Shown piece after piece: positions 1-9,623 of a stretch of 15,938 nucleotides of DNA. A program made the position numbers and the translations under genes. This DNA comes from JACNKV01 sp964645915. Its GTDB lineage: Bacteria; Fidelibacterota; Marinisomatia; Marinisomatales; JACNKV01. Location of the stretch: contig CAZYDH010000032.1 in the NCBI GenBank assembly GCA_964645915.1, forward strand, positions 1 through 15,938. Direction: 5' to 3'. Under the pieces are notes generated by a model. That model searched no databases. It had not been told where the DNA came from and was given only the letters and a program-made list of their open reading frames with translations. Every line of letters begins with the position of its first letter. Position 1 is the stretch's first letter.

Positions 1-2143
1 ATTGAATAACTAAAAATTTACCCTCTTTTATTTTACCATAGGATAAACTCTCTTGATCCAAATTTTCTACCGTAAATAAATATAATCCGGAAGCAACAGC
101 TTGGTCATATCGAGTGATTAAATCCCATGCATGTTCTCCACCGGAAAATTGCGGTTGTTTATGTTCATCAATATTTTTGATATCTTGTCCGGAATAATTT
201 TCATCATGATGGATGATATCTACTAAATCTCCCGCAAGGGTAAAAATTCTTATTTCTGCTTTTTTGGGTAAATGGTTGAACCAAATAATTCGATCACGGC
301 TTTTGTATCCATCCCAAAGTGCTTGCCCTCTATACGGATTTGGATAGACTGAAGGTTGTTCAGTCCAATCTTCCGTGGGGCTTTTAACTCCAGGGTATAC
401 ATTGATCCGGTTGGCATAAGGTGAAGTTTCCAGACTTGACAGATTCGCATCCGGGTCTCCACGATCAAAAGCGGTTACCGCATAATAATTCATCCAGCCA
501 TTTTGAACTCCTTCATTGATAAAACGATAATGATAAAAATGACCATTAATCTCAATGCTATCAGGTTCTCCAAGGCTATTTGTGATCCTGATAGGAGTAA
601 AACCGGTATTGTATCCAACATTTTCCGAATCACCTTCAGCTTTATCAAATTCAACTAAAAGACTAAATTCGGCATCAGATTCACCTTGTGTTTTACGGGC
701 ACCGTAGATCCGGTAGCCTTCAAAGTCCTGTTCCCGACTGATCGGATCGATAAAGGATTCCGCATTATCCTCCCAGTAGATTGTCACCTGTTGATCTCCG
801 ACATCAATTGCTATATTAGGCACAGGAGGGGGTTCCGGTAATACGTATCTATCAAGAATTCCGTTCTCGTTCAAATCTTCCAACGGGTCTAAAATATTAT
901 TTCGATTCTTATCTTCACCATCATAGGCTTTTTGGGCCCAATCAGTATTGACATACAAGTTTTGACGACGCTCCGGTGAGTCTTCTATAGAACCATTCCA
1001 CCGCGCTGCTACAATTGCTAAGACAACATTACAAGAAGAATCGGGAGGAAGTTGCCATATGGTAGAATCTTCATTTACCGGTTCACTACCAAATGGACCG
1101 GCAGATAGTAAAAACAACCAACTATTTGTATTATTAGGGTAACCTTCAGAATTAAAAAATTCCGGATCTGTTCCTAACGGAACACTAGAGGATAACTTTT
1201 CATACCGCTCAGCATCCGTTAATGGCATATTGTATGCGGGATAATCGGCGTTATTTGCATTAGTCCATACCCATTGATTATAATAGGATTGGAAGTAATT
1301 ATTAGGAACCGTTCCTCCGAGGACGGATACTCCGATATAGGATTCTGCCCATCCGTCATCACCATCACCGTCATATTGATAAGCAATATCACGGGAAAAT
1401 CCTGCTTCATCGATAGATTGATCAAATCCATCGAGATTATCATACCAGGTAAATCCACCACCCGGGGTGTAAGTGTCGGTGTAATTCATATTAGCGACAG
1501 ATGCATCGGTCCAGATCCCTGTATATATATCTGTAATTGTTTCAGGGGATCGATTTGTAATTGTGTAATTCAATATCACAAAAGCATCCGCAAAAGAAAA
1601 ATTCCATGCATAAGATTCCAGATTTACATCAATTCCCAGTGGATTGTGTGCGGTAATGTCATAATTATCATCAGGGTTTAACCCATAATCGCGGAATGAG
1701 GTTAAGAAATCTTGATGTGATATTGCATAAGGGGAATAAAATTGTGCCATCGTGTCTTGAGATGTGGAAGAAATTGATGATTGAATTTGGATATCTGATG
1801 TTGAAAAAAATTCAAATCCCTCATCACCGGATTCAAACACTCCATCCACAATTGCGGTTGAGACACGCCGTTCACCATTGACAATTCCACCAATCCATAA
1901 ACCGGCGTATGAAAAATGTTCGACCTGTTCGCGTTGGATCTCTGTATGTTGTTTATATTGACAGGAGGGGAGAATTTGTCCGTATATCTTATTCCATCCA
2001 TTCCCTAAAACACCAAAGTTTGTAACGGTCATTCCCAGTTGACCGACTGAAGTATATTGATCAAAGACATCTTCCGCAAATTGTCCCTGAATTGGAACAG
2101 TGAGCGTAAAATACACACACATTGTGAGAAAGAATCTTTTCAT
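1..2143 (-). CDS. Large secreted protein with FN3-like domain and type IX sorting domain, 3' end off the window
   Basis: An uninterrupted reading frame of 714 codons runs from an ATG at 2143 to the left edge. Residues 1-20 (MKRFFLTMCVYFTLTVPIQG) are a clear signal peptide, which supports this start; no convincing Shine-Dalgarno is present. A beta-rich N-terminal region (about 21-400) contains VGQLGMTVTNFG, GLWIGGIVNGE and an Asp-rich YDGDGDDGW stretch. Residues about 408-430 (DKNRNNILD, then DLNENGILD) resemble calcium-binding EF-hand/dockerin-type loops. An FN3-like segment follows (about 437-595, with QQVTIYWEDN and FEGYRIYGA). From about 597 comes a C-terminal sorting/FlgD-like Ig domain: SVYPNPYRG, AEIRIFTLAGDLV, ASGLYLFTVEN, GKFLVIQ. 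That ending normally lies within a few residues of the stop, so little is missing. From family knowledge, such proteins are type IX cargo that is secreted or surface-attached. The specific function is unknown. Confidence 0.88.
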   Translation of the reverse strand, partial: MKRFFLTMCVYFTLTVPIQGQFAEDVFDQYTSVGQLGMTVTNFGVLGNGWNKIYGQILPSCQYKQHTEIQREQVEHFSYAGLWIGGIVNGERRVSTAIVDGVFESGDEGFEFFSTSDIQIQSSISSTSQDTMAQFYSPYAISHQDFLTSFRDYGLNPDDNYDITAHNPLGIDVNLESYAWNFSFADAFVILNYTITNRSPETITDIYTGIWTDASVANMNYTDTYTPGGGFTWYDNLDGFDQSIDEAGFSRDIAYQYDGDGDDGWAESYIGVSVLGGTVPNNYFQSYYNQWVWTNANNADYPAYNMPLTDAERYEKLSSSVPLGTDPEFFNSEGYPNNTNSWLFLLSAGPFGSEPVNEDSTIWQLPPDSSCNVVLAIVAARWNGSIEDSPERRQNLYVNTDWAQKAYDGEDKNRNNILDPLEDLNENGILDRYVLPEPPPVPNIAIDVGDQQVTIYWEDNAESFIDPISREQDFEGYRIYGARKTQGESDAEFSLLVEFDKAEGDSENVGYNTGFTPIRITNSLGEPDSIEINGHFYHYRFINEGVQNGWMNYYAVTAFDRGDPDANLSSLETSPYANRINVYPGVKSPTEDWTEQPSVYPNPYRGQALWDGYKSRDRIIWFNHLPKKAEIRIFTLAGDLVDIIHHDENYSGQDIKNIDEHKQPQFSGGEHAWDLITRYDQAVASGLYLFTVENLDQESLSYGKIKEGKFLVIQ

Positions 2144-2436
2144 TATTATATTCGGTTCATTACAGTATTTTCTACCAAAATATTTACGCTATGGCGGACC
2201 AAAAAGTTACATCTCTATTTTACATATTACAATAAACAATCTATGAAATATTATTATAAAACCGTCATAAATCCGGTAAGGATAACCATAGTGATTTCAT
2301 TTAAAAAATCATGGTTAATACGTTGCATTATATTTAAGACAACCGTTAGATTTCGCAAAGCATTCTATAAGCGGAGAGTGAGGAATTTCATATAATTCCG
2401 TTTCAATCCAACAACGATGATTCCAGAGGTGTTCAG
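2144..2436. promoter_or_regulatory. Divergent intergenic region with candidate -10 boxes
   Basis: This 293-bp AT-rich stretch separates two divergently transcribed genes for secreted proteins and must hold both promoters. A perfect TATAAT lies at 2391-2396 on the plus strand, about 40 bases before the TTG start of the acidic protein. A TATAAT on the minus strand lies at 2253-2258 (read as ATTATA on plus), about 110 bases before the left gene. Neither has a convincing -35 partner at 16-18 bp, and such hexamers are common in AT-rich DNA, so both are tentative. No clear operator, riboswitch or RNA gene is visible. Confidence 0.3.
2425..2431 (+). promoter_or_regulatory. Shine-Dalgarno AGAGGTG that sets a TTG start
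   Basis: AGAGGT at 2425-2430 is followed by six bases and then TTG at 2437. It is the strongest ribosome-binding site seen in this window; the other genes have weak or no such motif. The frame is closed upstream by a TAA at 2368-2370, and no ATG or GTG lies in frame between that stop and the signal peptide. A nearby ATG at 2417 is out of frame. TTG is therefore the best start. Confidence 0.65.
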
Positions 2437-3255
2437 TTGAGATCAAACATAGTCAAAATAAATCACAGTGTATTATTGGTAATCTTATTTTTATTTTTCG
2501 GTTTAATCCTTTTACCCACAACAGTTTCGGCTCAAGATTCTGAAGACGATGCAGTCGAAGTCTTTTGGGACGATGATGAAGAAATTGAGGAAGGAGAAGA
2601 CTACGAAGATGATGAATATTACGATGAAGACGAGGAGTATTTTGAAGACGACGAATATTTTGAAGATGGTGACTACGAAGATGATGAGTATTATGAGGAT
2701 GAAGATGAATATGAAGACGATGAAGAGTATTATGAAGATGAGGAATATTATGAAGAGGATTCAGAAGAACTTACTGATGAGGAACTGGCAGAACTGGCCA
2801 AAAAAATGGGATATTCAGTTACGGTGACAGGATCGTCGCCTGGATTCGTAAATCATTCGTTGATGACATACAATTCTAATATTGATTATCGGATTGCTGT
2901 TGAATTCCCGCTTCTTCTGCAAATGGGTTCCATTCGGTTTAGGTTCGGATTAGAATTAGGATCATTTAATTTTGAAAATTATTTACCCATAGGAGGGAAA
3001 TATTCCGGTATGACAGGTTTAGGGATAGTCTCTTTTCCTGCAGGACCAGGACAGGTGAAGATCGGAGCAGGAATGATCGGGGATTATTTTGGCTTTGTTG
3101 CAGAAAATTCTTATGGATTTGCTGTGAGGAATGCGGTTGATGTTCGATTTGGGATCCGATCTACTACAGCATTCAGCGTTCTGGATACAAAAAAGAACTC
3201 TCTGGGAACTACAAGCTGGGCCGATGGTTTTATCACCTTTGGTTTTAATTTATAA
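2437..3255 (+). CDS. Secreted protein with extreme Asp/Glu/Tyr segment and C-terminal barrel-like domain
   Basis: 272 residues, not assigned to a family. The start is TTG, chosen because AGAGGT lies six bases upstream. Residues 1-32 form a signal peptide with a long hydrophobic core and a VSA cleavage site before Gln33. Residues 34 to about 117 are made almost only of Asp, Glu and Tyr (units like YEDDEYY and DEEYYEDEE), with no Lys or Arg until Lys122. Residues about 124-272 consist of alternating-hydrophobicity, Gly- and Phe-rich strands (IRFRFGLELGSF, VKIGAGMIGDYFGF, VDVRFGI), ending in ITFGFNL. That end resembles a small outer-membrane beta-barrel. The acidic part could bind calcium or another cation at the cell surface. 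The gene lies 25 bp before the giant Calx-beta gene on the same strand, so co-expression is likely. The barrel assignment is an inference from pattern only. Confidence 0.8.
   Translation: MRSNIVKINHSVLLVILFLFFGLILLPTTVSAQDSEDDAVEVFWDDDEEIEEGEDYEDDEYYDEDEEYFEDDEYFEDGDYEDDEYYEDEDEYEDDEEYYEDEEYYEEDSEELTDEELAELAKKMGYSVTVTGSSPGFVNHSLMTYNSNIDYRIAVEFPLLLQMGSIRFRFGLELGSFNFENYLPIGGKYSGMTGLGIVSFPAGPGQVKIGAGMIGDYFGFVAENSYGFAVRNAVDVRFGIRSTTAFSVLDTKKNSLGTTSWADGFITFGFNL
2536..2776 (+). repeat. Low-complexity GAA/GAT/TAT region encoding the acidic segment
   Basis: Nearly every codon here is GAA, GAG, GAT, GAC, TAT or TAC, in irregular units such as GAAGATGATGAATATTA. The copies are degenerate rather than perfect, so this is an old or selected acidic tract rather than a fresh slippage product. 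Unit number may still vary between strains. Confidence 0.7.
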
Positions 3256-3280
3256 GCATTTTAGATACTGAAATTAATAT

Positions 3281-6200
3281 ATGAATAAACAACACTTTAT
3301 CACTCTTATTCTATTCTTAAGTGGAACAGTATTTGGTGCCTCATCCATTGGATTTTCATCAGCGACTTCATCAGGAACAGAAGGAACTACATCCGCTTCA
3401 ATCACCTTAACGTTAGACACAACTCACGGTAGCAATGTGACTGTGAATTATACCGTCAATGCATCTTCTACGGCAAAGAATTATCCGACCGGTTATTATG
3501 ATTTCACACTTTCGAATGGGACTGCAACAATCTATGCCGGTGAATTAACAACAACAATCGACATGACGGTTGTGGATGATGTTCGAGATGAAGATGATGA
3601 AACGGTCATTATCGATATTTATGGTGCTTCGGGTGGACTGTCTTTAGGAACCAATCAACATACTTATACCATAACGGATGACGATGATCCTCCCAGTGTT
3701 GCTTTTGTACTGAATTCCTCTGAGCAATCTGAGGGTTTAACAGCAAGCTCTGTTGTCCAACTTTCAAAAGCAGCAGGAAATACTGTTACAATTGACTGGG
3801 CAAAAAATAGTGGAGCCAGTACTGTTTCCGGATCTGATCACGGAACAAGCAGTGGAACTCTCACATTTACCGAGGGGTCTACGCAAAGAACGATTAATAT
3901 ATCGTTGACAAATGATGGGATTGACGAACCTGACGAAACCATGGCTTTGGATATTTCCAATCCATCCAATGCAACTTTGGGTGGAATTACTTCACATATC
4001 ATTACTGTCTCAGATGTCAATGATCCACCAACTATCGATTTTTCGGCTTCAACATCAACGGAAAATGAAGCGGCCGGAACAGTAAATGTCCTCGTGTCGC
4101 AGTCTGCACAATCAGGTTATACGACTTCAATAAATTATACAGTGTCAGGAACCAGTACCGGTGGAGGAACAGATCATGATTTAGGGTCAGGAACAGTTAC
4201 ATTTACTCCCGGTGATCAATCTGAGTCTATTTCATTTTCGATTACCAATGATATACTTGACGAACCAAACGAAACGATTATTCTTTCATTAACCAGTCCG
4301 GTAAATGCTACGGTTGGTTCAGATACAACGCATACCATGACCATTACAGATGATGATGCCGAACCGTTTGTCAGTTTTAGCAGTACAAGTTCATCAGGTA
4401 GTGAAGGGAGTAGTCCTATCACTCTTCCGGTTTCATTATCAGCCACATCCGGAAAAACCATTACTGTAAATTATGCCGTTACCGGAGGGACTGCCACCGG
4501 AAGCGGGACCGATTACACCTTAGCATCCGGACAATTATCTTTTTCCCCCGGAATTACATCCAGAACGATTACCGTTGCTATAGTGGATGACGATTATAAC
4601 GAAGATGATGAAACTATTGTTGTGACATTGTCAAATCCAAGCGATGCGACATTAGGATCAAATCAAGTTCATACATATACTATTACGGATGATGATATCG
4701 CTCCTACCGTTGGATTTACAACAACAACAAATTCTGTTATTGAAAACGTAGGGGATGTATCCGTTGGAGTTGATTTATCATCTGCTTCCGGAACGGAAAT
4801 AACTGTAGATTATTCAGTAAGTGGCGGAACCGCAACCGGAACGGGTACTGATTATACAATTACTGAAGGAACTCTTACATTTACTGCAGGAGTAACCAAT
4901 CAGTCTTTTAATGTCTCTGTTGTTAATGATTCCATCGATGAAAATGCAGAAACACTGATTATAGTACTACAAAATCCAAGTAATGTTAGTTTAGGTGATA
5001 ATACAACGTATACAATGACTATCTCCGATGATGATACTGCTCCAACAATTGAATTTTCATCTGCAAGTTCATCCGGAGTAGAAAGTAATACATCTGTTAC
5101 GCTAACCGTCGAATTATCAGGTATTTCTGGTTTACCGATCACAGTCGGATACAGTGCAACCGGAGGATCAGCATCCGGTGGTGGAACTGACTATACATTA
5201 ACATCCGGTACTTTATCAATCCCTGCCGGTTCAACAACCACCAACTTTGATTTTACAGTAATCAATGATGCGATAGATGAGAGTTCTGAGACCATTGAGA
5301 TTAGTTTATCCAGTCCGACGAATTCTTCTTTAGGAACAAATTATTTACACACGTATACGATCACTGATGAAGATCCTTCACCGGATATTTCATTTTCGAC
5401 GTCTTCGGGTTCTGGAGGTGAGGGTGTAGCCGGAGTAGATATGACGGTAGAGTTGTCTGCGGTATCAGGTTTGGATGCGACGGTAGATTATTCGGTAACG
5501 GATGGAACGGCGACGGGGAGTGGAACGGATTACACGTTGGCGAGTGGAACAGCGACGATAACTGCGGGTAGTACGACGGCGACGATAACGTTGTCAGTGA
5601 CGGATGATGTATTGGATGAGGAAGATGAGACGATCGAGGTGACTTTATCTTCTCCTGTGAATGCGAGTTTAGGGACGACGTCGGTATATACGTATACGAT
5701 AGAGGACAATGATGATGCTCCGACGATAGGATTTTCGAGTACGACTTCTACGGTGGGTGAGGGAGACGGAACGGCGACGGTAACGGTTCAGTTATCTGCA
5801 GAGTCGGGGAAAGAGACGAGTGTAGATTATTCTGCGACCGGTGGAACGGCGACGGATGGTTCAGTAGATTATACATTAACGAGTGGAACAGCGACGATTT
5901 CAGTTGGAGAGACATCTACGACATTTAGTGTAACATTGATAGATGATGCATTGGATGAAGCGGATGAGACGATCATAATGACTTGTGTTAATCCTGTGAA
6001 TGCAACATTAGGGACGTCGACACAGACCATGACGATCACGGATAATGATAATCCACCGATGATTGCTTTTACTTCAGAGACATCGAGTGTAAGTGAGTTA
6101 ACGAATACAAAAGAATTAGAGATTAGTTTATCAGCGGTATCTTCAAAGAGTATAACCGTAGATTATGCAGTTACGGGAGGAACGGCAAGCGGTTCGGGTA

Positions 6201-9200
6201 CAGATTACACGTTGGCGAGTGGAACGGCGACGATTGATTCGAGTGAGTCTTCGACGACAATATCCGTTAGTGTAATAAATGATTTATTGGATGAAGAAGA
6301 TGAGACGGTAGAGATCACCTTATCTTCTCCGGTGAATGCGAGTTTAGGAGCAAATGCAGTCCAAACGTTGACGATCACGGATGATGATGATCCTCCGACG
6401 GTATCATTTTCGACGTCTTCGGGTTCTGGAGGTGAGGGTGTAGCCGGAGTAGATATGACGGTAGAGTTGTCTGCGGTATCAGGTTTGGATGCGACGGTAG
6501 ATTATTCGGTAACGGATGGAACGGCGACGGGGAGTGGAACGGATTACACGTTGGCGAGTGGAACAGCGACGATAACTGCGGGTAGTACGACGGCGACGAT
6601 AACGTTGTCAGTGACGGATGATGTATTGGATGAGGAAGATGAGACGATCGAGGTGACTTTATCTTCTCCTGTGAATGCGAGTTTAGGGACGACGTCGGTA
6701 TATACGTATACGATAGAGGACAATGATGATGCTCCGACGATAGGATTTTCGAGTACGACTTCTACGGTGGGTGAGGGAGACGGAACGGCGACGGTAACGG
6801 TTCAGTTATCTGCAGAGTCGGGGAAAAACATAAGTATTAATTACACGGTAGCAGAGGTAACCGCTAGCGGGAGTGGAACGGATTATACATTGGATTCCGG
6901 GACCGCCACAATAACTCCCAGTGAAACAGATTCTGTTTTAATTATTCAGATTACAGATGACATTCTTGATGAGGATGATGAAACTTTTACCATAACATTG
7001 TCTTCACCTACCAATTCGTCTTTAGATGCCAATACTGTCTGTACTTTAACAATTACAGATGATGATCCAATTCCTACTGTTTCATTTTTAAGTGAAACAT
7101 CCAGTGGATTAGAAGCAGTAACAAGCGGAACATTTTTACTGGAGTTATCTGCAGCTTCTGGACGTGAGATCACATTTAACTATACTGTAGATACTCTGAA
7201 CACTACAGCCACATCCGGTGGTATAGATTTCACATTGGAAGATGGAACTATTACCATCAATCCGGGAGACACAACCACATCCATTGCATATACCGTAGTA
7301 AACGATTATCTGGACGAAGACGATGAGTCGATTGTTATTGAATTATCAGATATGGTTAACGTTGCCGAAGGTGGAACCATCACACATACGTATTATATCT
7401 TAGATAATGACAATTCTCCGGAAGCATTTACTGTTGGAGATGTAACCACTATTGGAGATCCAATCGTTACAGGATATTGGAATAACACAAATACAGGATT
7501 AACGGTTACGGTACCGGTCGATGACGTAAACCCGTACTTAGAGGGTGGAAGTATTCAAATCCTTATGGGGATTTCAACTGATAACTATACGAATATTGGT
7601 TCTGCGTATGTTATTCAAAGCTCTGATCTTGGAGCTACAGTTGATATCGAATTAACTGAACTTCAATTTGAATCGTTACCGATTTATAATGAAGATGAGA
7701 TTATTTATGTATCGGCGAGTATTACTGATATTTACAACAATACTACGGTTGGGACTGCCTCTTCGACAACTCTTACTATCGATACAACACGACCGGATGT
7801 CTTTACCGTTGGTTCAGCGGTGACAATAGGGGGAAATGTTTTTGCTGGATATTGGAATAGTACAAATACCGGTATGGAGATAACTGTACCGATCGCTGAT
7901 GAAACAACATTGAATGGAGGTGCTGTTCAATTAACCGGAGCTATCGGGGTCAATAGTTTTGAAGATCTTGGAGATCTGTATTCGATCACCGGAGGAGATA
8001 TCAACTCATCGGTAACATTGACACTCACTTCAGCACAAATTGAATCATTGACTGACTTTATTGACGACGAAACAATTTCTCTAAATTCAATAATCACCGA
8101 CGTTGCCGGAAATCCAAGAACAGGTATTGCAAGTTCTTCAACATTTATGATAGATCAAACAAATACAACAATTGTAAATGTAGAATCTTCCAGTGATGAT
8201 CAAGCCTATACAATTGGGGATTCAATTAATGTAAATGTTCTGTTAGATGAGGATGTTTATGTAACTCTGGCAGAACCTTATATCATTTTGGAAACAGGGT
8301 TAAATGACGCGGTTGCAAGTTATGTAACCGGATCTGGTACAGATACATTGTCGTTTGAATATGTTGTTGATATCGGAGATACTACTTCAGATTTAGGATA
8401 TATCGGTACAACAGCATTTAATTTAAATGGGGCATCAATACGAGACATTGCCGGAAATGATTTGAACACAACTTTACAGACTCCGGGGACTTCGGGATCA
8501 TTCTCTTATAATCAGAATATTATTATTGATACAGAAGGACCCACTTGTATTTTGAGTTATCCTTCTGATTCATTATTCCGTTTTGAGGATGGTTCAATTC
8601 TTATAACAGCCACTTTCTCAGATTCCATGGATCTTATAGAAGCACCGACGATCTCGATTGATCTACCTGAAACAACGTCAGATATTACCGACGCCAATAT
8701 GTCTATGGTAAATGGATCTGAATGGATTTATACTTTATCTCAGGTAGATGAAATTAATGGAGCAGCTTCCGTTACTGTAATCGGTAGAGATAAAGCTTTG
8801 AATGTTCTTGAATCTGATGACATTACCGGTGGAACTGCATTGCGATTTGATAATACAAATCCCGTTTTCTCACTCACATATCCTGATACCGGGTCCTTTA
8901 TCAATCATAAGAATCTGGGTTGGACACTATCAGAGAACCTTGAAAGTGGTTCGATTACATTCCAGCGAATTAATGGTCCTGGGACAACCGTCTCTGCAAC
9001 TCTTAGTGATAACGAATTATTACAGGGATTGATCATCCCCGAGGAGATAAACAACACAAATTCACTACAGCTTGTAGACCAAACAACATATACGATTGAA
9101 TTTGCAGGTATCGACACTGCAGGGAATACTGGAACGACCAATGTGGAAGGTGTGTTTTATGATATCTCACTTCCATCTGCCGATTTAACTTATACCCACG

Positions 9201-9468
9201 AATATGTGAGTGAAGACACTGTAGTTAGGATCACAGCGACATTCTCTGAGCGTATTCTTCCTGAGCCGTTAATTTCTGTGAATTACGCCGGATCTGGGGA
9301 TGATATATCTGATGCATCGATGACTTTATTTAATAATGACTCAACAACATGGATTTATGATGTGACAATCCCTGGAGGACAGGCAAATAACGGGATTGCA
9401 GCAGTCATACTTACAGCGACTGATTTAGCACTCAATGCTTTAGCCGCTGACAGTGTATCAGGAGATTC
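3281..9468 (+). CDS. Giant Calx-beta repeat protein, type IX secreted, 5' part up to the assembly gap
   Basis: This is the N-terminal 2062 codons of a gene that continues at 9569. Residues 1-19 (MNKQHFITLILFLSGTVFG) are a signal peptide, and the ATG lies 25 bp after the preceding stop. Residues about 22-1380 are 12 consecutive Calx-beta domains of about 113 residues each, recognised by DYTLASGT-type strands, DEEDETIEV, NASLG and a closing TITDDDDPP. Calx-beta domains are known as calcium-binding folds in exchangers, integrin beta4 and bacterial surface proteins. Next come two related domains of about 125 residues (about 1381-1629; GYWNNTNTG and GYWNSTNTG), a domain with the GDSINVNV, ILETG and IRDIAGND features of large bacterial adhesins (about 1629-1755), and Ig-like domains up to the gap. 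Ser/Thr/Asp-rich and without membrane segments, it is probably an exported surface fibre or adhesin; the role is inferred. Confidence 0.9.
5390..5812 (+). repeat. Exact 423-bp internal repeat, copy 1
   Basis: Identical base for base, by eye, to 6404-6826, at a distance of 1014 bp (338 codons, three Calx-beta units). It covers all of unit 7 and about the first 30 residues of unit 8. The flanking bases differ on both sides at once, so identity stops inside a domain. Confidence 0.9.
6404..6826 (+). repeat. Exact 423-bp internal repeat, copy 2
   Basis: The second copy of 5390-5812. It covers unit 10 and the start of unit 11. After GGGGAAA the two copies separate abruptly: copy 1 continues as GAGACGAG and copy 2 as AACATAAG. 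Confidence 0.9.
9209..9468 (+). repeat. Exact 260-bp internal repeat, copy 1, ending at the gap
   Basis: Identical by eye to 10336-10595. It encodes an Ig-like domain segment starting SEDTVVRITATFSERI and ending at ADSVSGDS. The last base before the N run is also the last base shared with the other copy. Confidence 0.93.
9414..9468 (+). repeat. 55-bp gap-edge duplicate, left copy
   Basis: The 55 bases ending at the N run are repeated exactly by the first 55 bases after it (9569-9623). An overlap of this kind at a scaffold join is typical of contig ends sharing one assembly k-mer that were not merged. Confidence 0.93.
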
Positions 9469-9568
9469 NNNNNNNNNNNNNNNNNNNNNNNNNNNNNNNN
9501 NNNNNNNNNNNNNNNNNNNNNNNNNNNNNNNNNNNNNNNNNNNNNNNNNNNNNNNNNNNNNNNNNNNN
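9469..9568. other. Scaffold gap of exactly 100 N
   Basis: One hundred N, a conventional placeholder length rather than a measured one. It lies inside the giant gene. Because the flanks share 55 identical bases, removing the 100 N and one copy (155 bases in all) joins the two halves in frame. Confidence 0.97.
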
Positions 9569-9623
9569 CAGCGACTGATTTAGCACTCAATGCTTTAGCC
9601 GCTGACAGTGTATCAGGAGATTC
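9569..9623 (+). repeat. 55-bp gap-edge duplicate, right copy
   Basis: Identical to 9414-9468. The next base is A here (TCAGTTCTT), whereas the equivalent place at 10596 has T (TCTGTATTA). This is the branch expected at the end of a collapsed repeat. Confidence 0.93.

Larger units (their letters stand above)
3344..7420 (+). repeat. Array of 12 tandem Calx-beta domain units
   Basis: Twelve in-frame units of about 339 bp encode Calx-beta domains. Each has a (T/S)(I/V)xFS opening, a GTDYTL strand in most units, a D(x)LDEEDET acidic turn and a DDDxxP linker. The units are diverged from one another except for the exact copies listed separately (units 7 and 10, plus the first part of 8 and 11). The acidic turns and linkers are the usual calcium sites of this fold. 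Confidence 0.9.

Noticed and set aside
1219..1881. Overlapping frames on both strands within 1-2143
   Set aside because: They are shadows of the long minus-strand gene, which has coherent protein motifs throughout its own frame.
2057..2395. Plus-strand frame of 112 codons
   Set aside because: It overlaps the start of the minus-strand secreted gene and the intergenic region, has a Lys/Tyr/Phe-rich low-complexity composition and no domain signal.
2549..2827. Met/Lys-rich plus-strand frame inside the acidic gene
   Set aside because: It is the +1 frame shadow of the GAA/GAT-rich tract (GAT GAA read as ATG AA), not a gene.
5390..6826. Insertion sequence or transposon as cause of the 423-bp repeat
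   Set aside because: The repeat is coding Calx-beta sequence in frame, with no terminal inverted repeats, target duplication or transposase.
3344..7420. CRISPR-like regularity of repeats
   Set aside because: The period is about 339 bp, in frame, and encodes diverged Calx-beta domains. There are no short direct repeats with unique spacers.
9469..9583. Translation through the N run to a stop at 9583, ending the giant protein at 2100 residues
   Set aside because: The frame after the Ns is set only by the arbitrary 100-N length. The sequence after the gap encodes the same ATDLALNALAAD peptide in another frame.
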